A stretch of 64,000 bases of DNA, taken from positions 1-64,000 of the forward strand of contig NZ_JAGHMH010000026.1 of NCBI RefSeq assembly GCF_017741935.1, written 5' to 3'. Each line of letters begins with the position of its first letter. The first letter of the stretch is position 1. Shown in pieces: positions 62,817-64,000 of this stretch. A program made the translations under genes and the position numbers. The notes beneath the pieces are model-generated. The model worked only from the letters and a program-made list of their open reading frames with translations. It had not been told where the DNA came from and ran no database searches. Source of the stretch: Rhizobium sp. 16-449-1b. GTDB lineage: Bacteria; Pseudomonadota; Alphaproteobacteria; Rhizobiales; Rhizobiaceae.

Positions 62817-64000
62817 ATGACAACGCAATTCGCGCATCCCGACGACATTCGTACACGCTTTTCCAAAGCGATGTCCGAGATGTATCGCAATGAGGTGCCG
62901 CAATATGGGACCTTGATGGAACTCGTTTCGGACGTGAACGATGCGACATTGGCGAATGATCCTGCGCTTCAGGAGGCGATGGTCAGAAATGACGAGCTGG
63001 ATCGTCTTGATATCGAGCGTCACGGCGCGATCCGTCTCGGGACGGCTGAAGAGCTGTTCAATATCCGGCGCGTTTTCGCGGTCATGGGAATGTATCCGGT
63101 AGGATACTACGACCTTTCGGTTGCCGGCATTCCCGTCCACTCAACGGCGTTTCGTCCGGTTGACGATAAAGCGTTGAGCCGCAATCCTTTCCGTGTGTTC
63201 ACGTCGCTCCTTCGTCTCGAACTCATCGAGGACGAAGCCCTTCGTGCCGAGGCCGCCGAGATTCTCGGGCGCCGGCAGATCTTCACGGCGCCGGCTTTGG
63301 CTCTGGTTGAGAAGGCCGAGGCAGACGGCGGCCTGAGCGATGCCGACGCCGACGATTTCGTCCGCGAGGCCCTTGAGACATTTCGCTGGCACAACGATGC
63401 CACCGTTACGCTTGCCGCATACAAACGCCTTCATGATGCCCATCGCCTTATCGCCGACGTCGTGAGCTTCAAAGGGCCGCACATCAACCACCTGACACCG
63501 CGCACGCTCGATATCGATGCCGTCCAGGCAGAAATGCCGAAGCGCGGGATTTCCCCTAAGGCCGTAATCGAGGGGCCGCCGCGGCGCAAATGCGCGATCC
63601 TCCTGCGTCAGACGAGTTTCAAGGCCTTGGAAGAGGGCATCAATTTCAAGCCGTCCGAGGACCAGCAGTCGAGCGGAATGCACACCGCGCGATTCGGCGA
63701 GATCGAGCAGCGCGGTGTCGCGCTGACTCCGAAGGGCCGCAAGCTTTACGACGATCTTCTTGCGGCGGTCCGGCGCGATGTACAGGTCGGGGCATCCGGA
63801 GGTAAGTCAAAAGACTACAATGTCCAACTGACCGAGACCTTCGGTGAGTTTCCCGACGAATGGGCCGATCTGCGAAAACAGGAATTGGCGTATTTCCGGT
63901 ACTCGACAACAGAAAAGGGGAGTCGTTGCTCGCCTCACGACCGCTTGCCGACAACGCTCGATGCTCTGATCGACGCCGGCTTTATCCGCTTCGACCCGAT
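62817..64000 (+). CDS. hglS: 2-oxoadipate dioxygenase/decarboxylase-like protein (DUF1338, HglS type), partial
   Basis: 394 residues are visible and the frame runs off the right edge (family about 440-480). GAGGAGG lies five bases before the ATG. Marks: YNEVP-like MYRNEVPQYGTLMELVSDVN, DIERHGAIRLGT with a metal His, VVSFKGPHINHLTPRTLDID with a second His, and MHTARFGEIEQRGVALTPKG with a Glu. In Pseudomonas the HglS protein turns 2-oxoadipate into 2-hydroxyglutarate in D-lysine breakdown. The three metal residues look intact. Confidence 0.85.
   Translation, partial: MTTQFAHPDDIRTRFSKAMSEMYRNEVPQYGTLMELVSDVNDATLANDPALQEAMVRNDELDRLDIERHGAIRLGTAEELFNIRRVFAVMGMYPVGYYDLSVAGIPVHSTAFRPVDDKALSRNPFRVFTSLLRLELIEDEALRAEAAEILGRRQIFTAPALALVEKAEADGGLSDADADDFVREALETFRWHNDATVTLAAYKRLHDAHRLIADVVSFKGPHINHLTPRTLDIDAVQAEMPKRGISPKAVIEGPPRRKCAILLRQTSFKALEEGINFKPSEDQQSSGMHTARFGEIEQRGVALTPKGRKLYDDLLAAVRRDVQVGASGGKSKDYNVQLTETFGEFPDEWADLRKQELAYFRYSTTEKGSRCSPHDRLPTTLDALIDAGFIRFDP

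Overview
The window looks like the replication end of a large repABC plasmid or chromid from the Rhizobiaceae (Rhizobium, Agrobacterium or Sinorhizobium/Ensifer type). The basis is a complete repA-repB-repC operon with an antisense RNA between repB and repC, a divergent LuxI/TraI-type gene cut by the left edge, a RHE_PE00001-type (DUF1612) gene beside a tyrosine recombinase, GC-rich coding, and many typical rhizobial catabolic genes. The exact species is not decided.

Layout. 1-4.5 kb: partial autoinducer synthase (minus), perfect 16-bp palindrome, repABC. 4.5-30.8 kb: a dense accessory island rich in predicted anti-phage or conflict genes. It holds a PD-(D/E)XK-like protein paired with a DUF4062 protein; an integrase and a DUF1612 protein; a minus-strand operon of a Shedu-like nuclease (SduA C-terminal domain), a 1641-residue Cap4-like nuclease/P-loop/repeat protein and a Cys-rich small protein; a HEPN-like orphan; an IS21-family element that has cut a PD-(D/E)XK gene; a trypsin-like protease and a HEPN-like protein; a three-gene ABC-3C/Lamassu-like set (nuclease-like, middle component, SMC-like ATPase); a 1109-residue helicase with a nuclease-like tail; and a small phage-like protein.

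31-49.5 kb: a catabolic region. It has a polar amino-acid type ABC importer, an FAD dehydrogenase, a GntR regulator, an SDR, intradiol dioxygenase subunits of the PcaG/PcaH type with a gamma-carbonic-anhydrase-like protein, an IclR regulator, a BKACE-family enzyme with a class III aminotransferase, and a tightly overlapping plus-strand operon (CoA-transferase, SMP-30, DHDPS-family, three HcnABC-like dehydrogenase subunits, SDR). Together these suggest uptake and breakdown of a nitrogen-bearing, possibly aromatic compound; the substrate is not known. 49.5-52.4 kb: a histidine kinase/FixJ-type regulator pair and an exported GlcG/HbpS-like protein.

52.9-59 kb: a one-carbon/methylamine module on the minus strand (dimethylglycine/sarcosine dehydrogenase-like protein, EtfB, EtfA, PurU) with a divergent GcvA-like LysR regulator; the flavoprotein, its electron acceptor and formyl-THF turnover fit together. 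59-64 kb: a DUF3422 membrane protein, a DAO-type FAD oxidoreductase, a LysR regulator and a DUF1338/HglS-like 2-oxoadipate dioxygenase cut by the right edge.

The strongest candidates for something undescribed are the Shedu + giant NTPase + Cys-motif operon (9.9-16.8 kb), the nuclease/middle component/SMC/HEPN/protease minus-strand run (21.3-26.6 kb) and the PD-(D/E)XK + DUF4062 pair (4.6-7.2 kb). All functional statements are from motif reading by eye; no database search was run.
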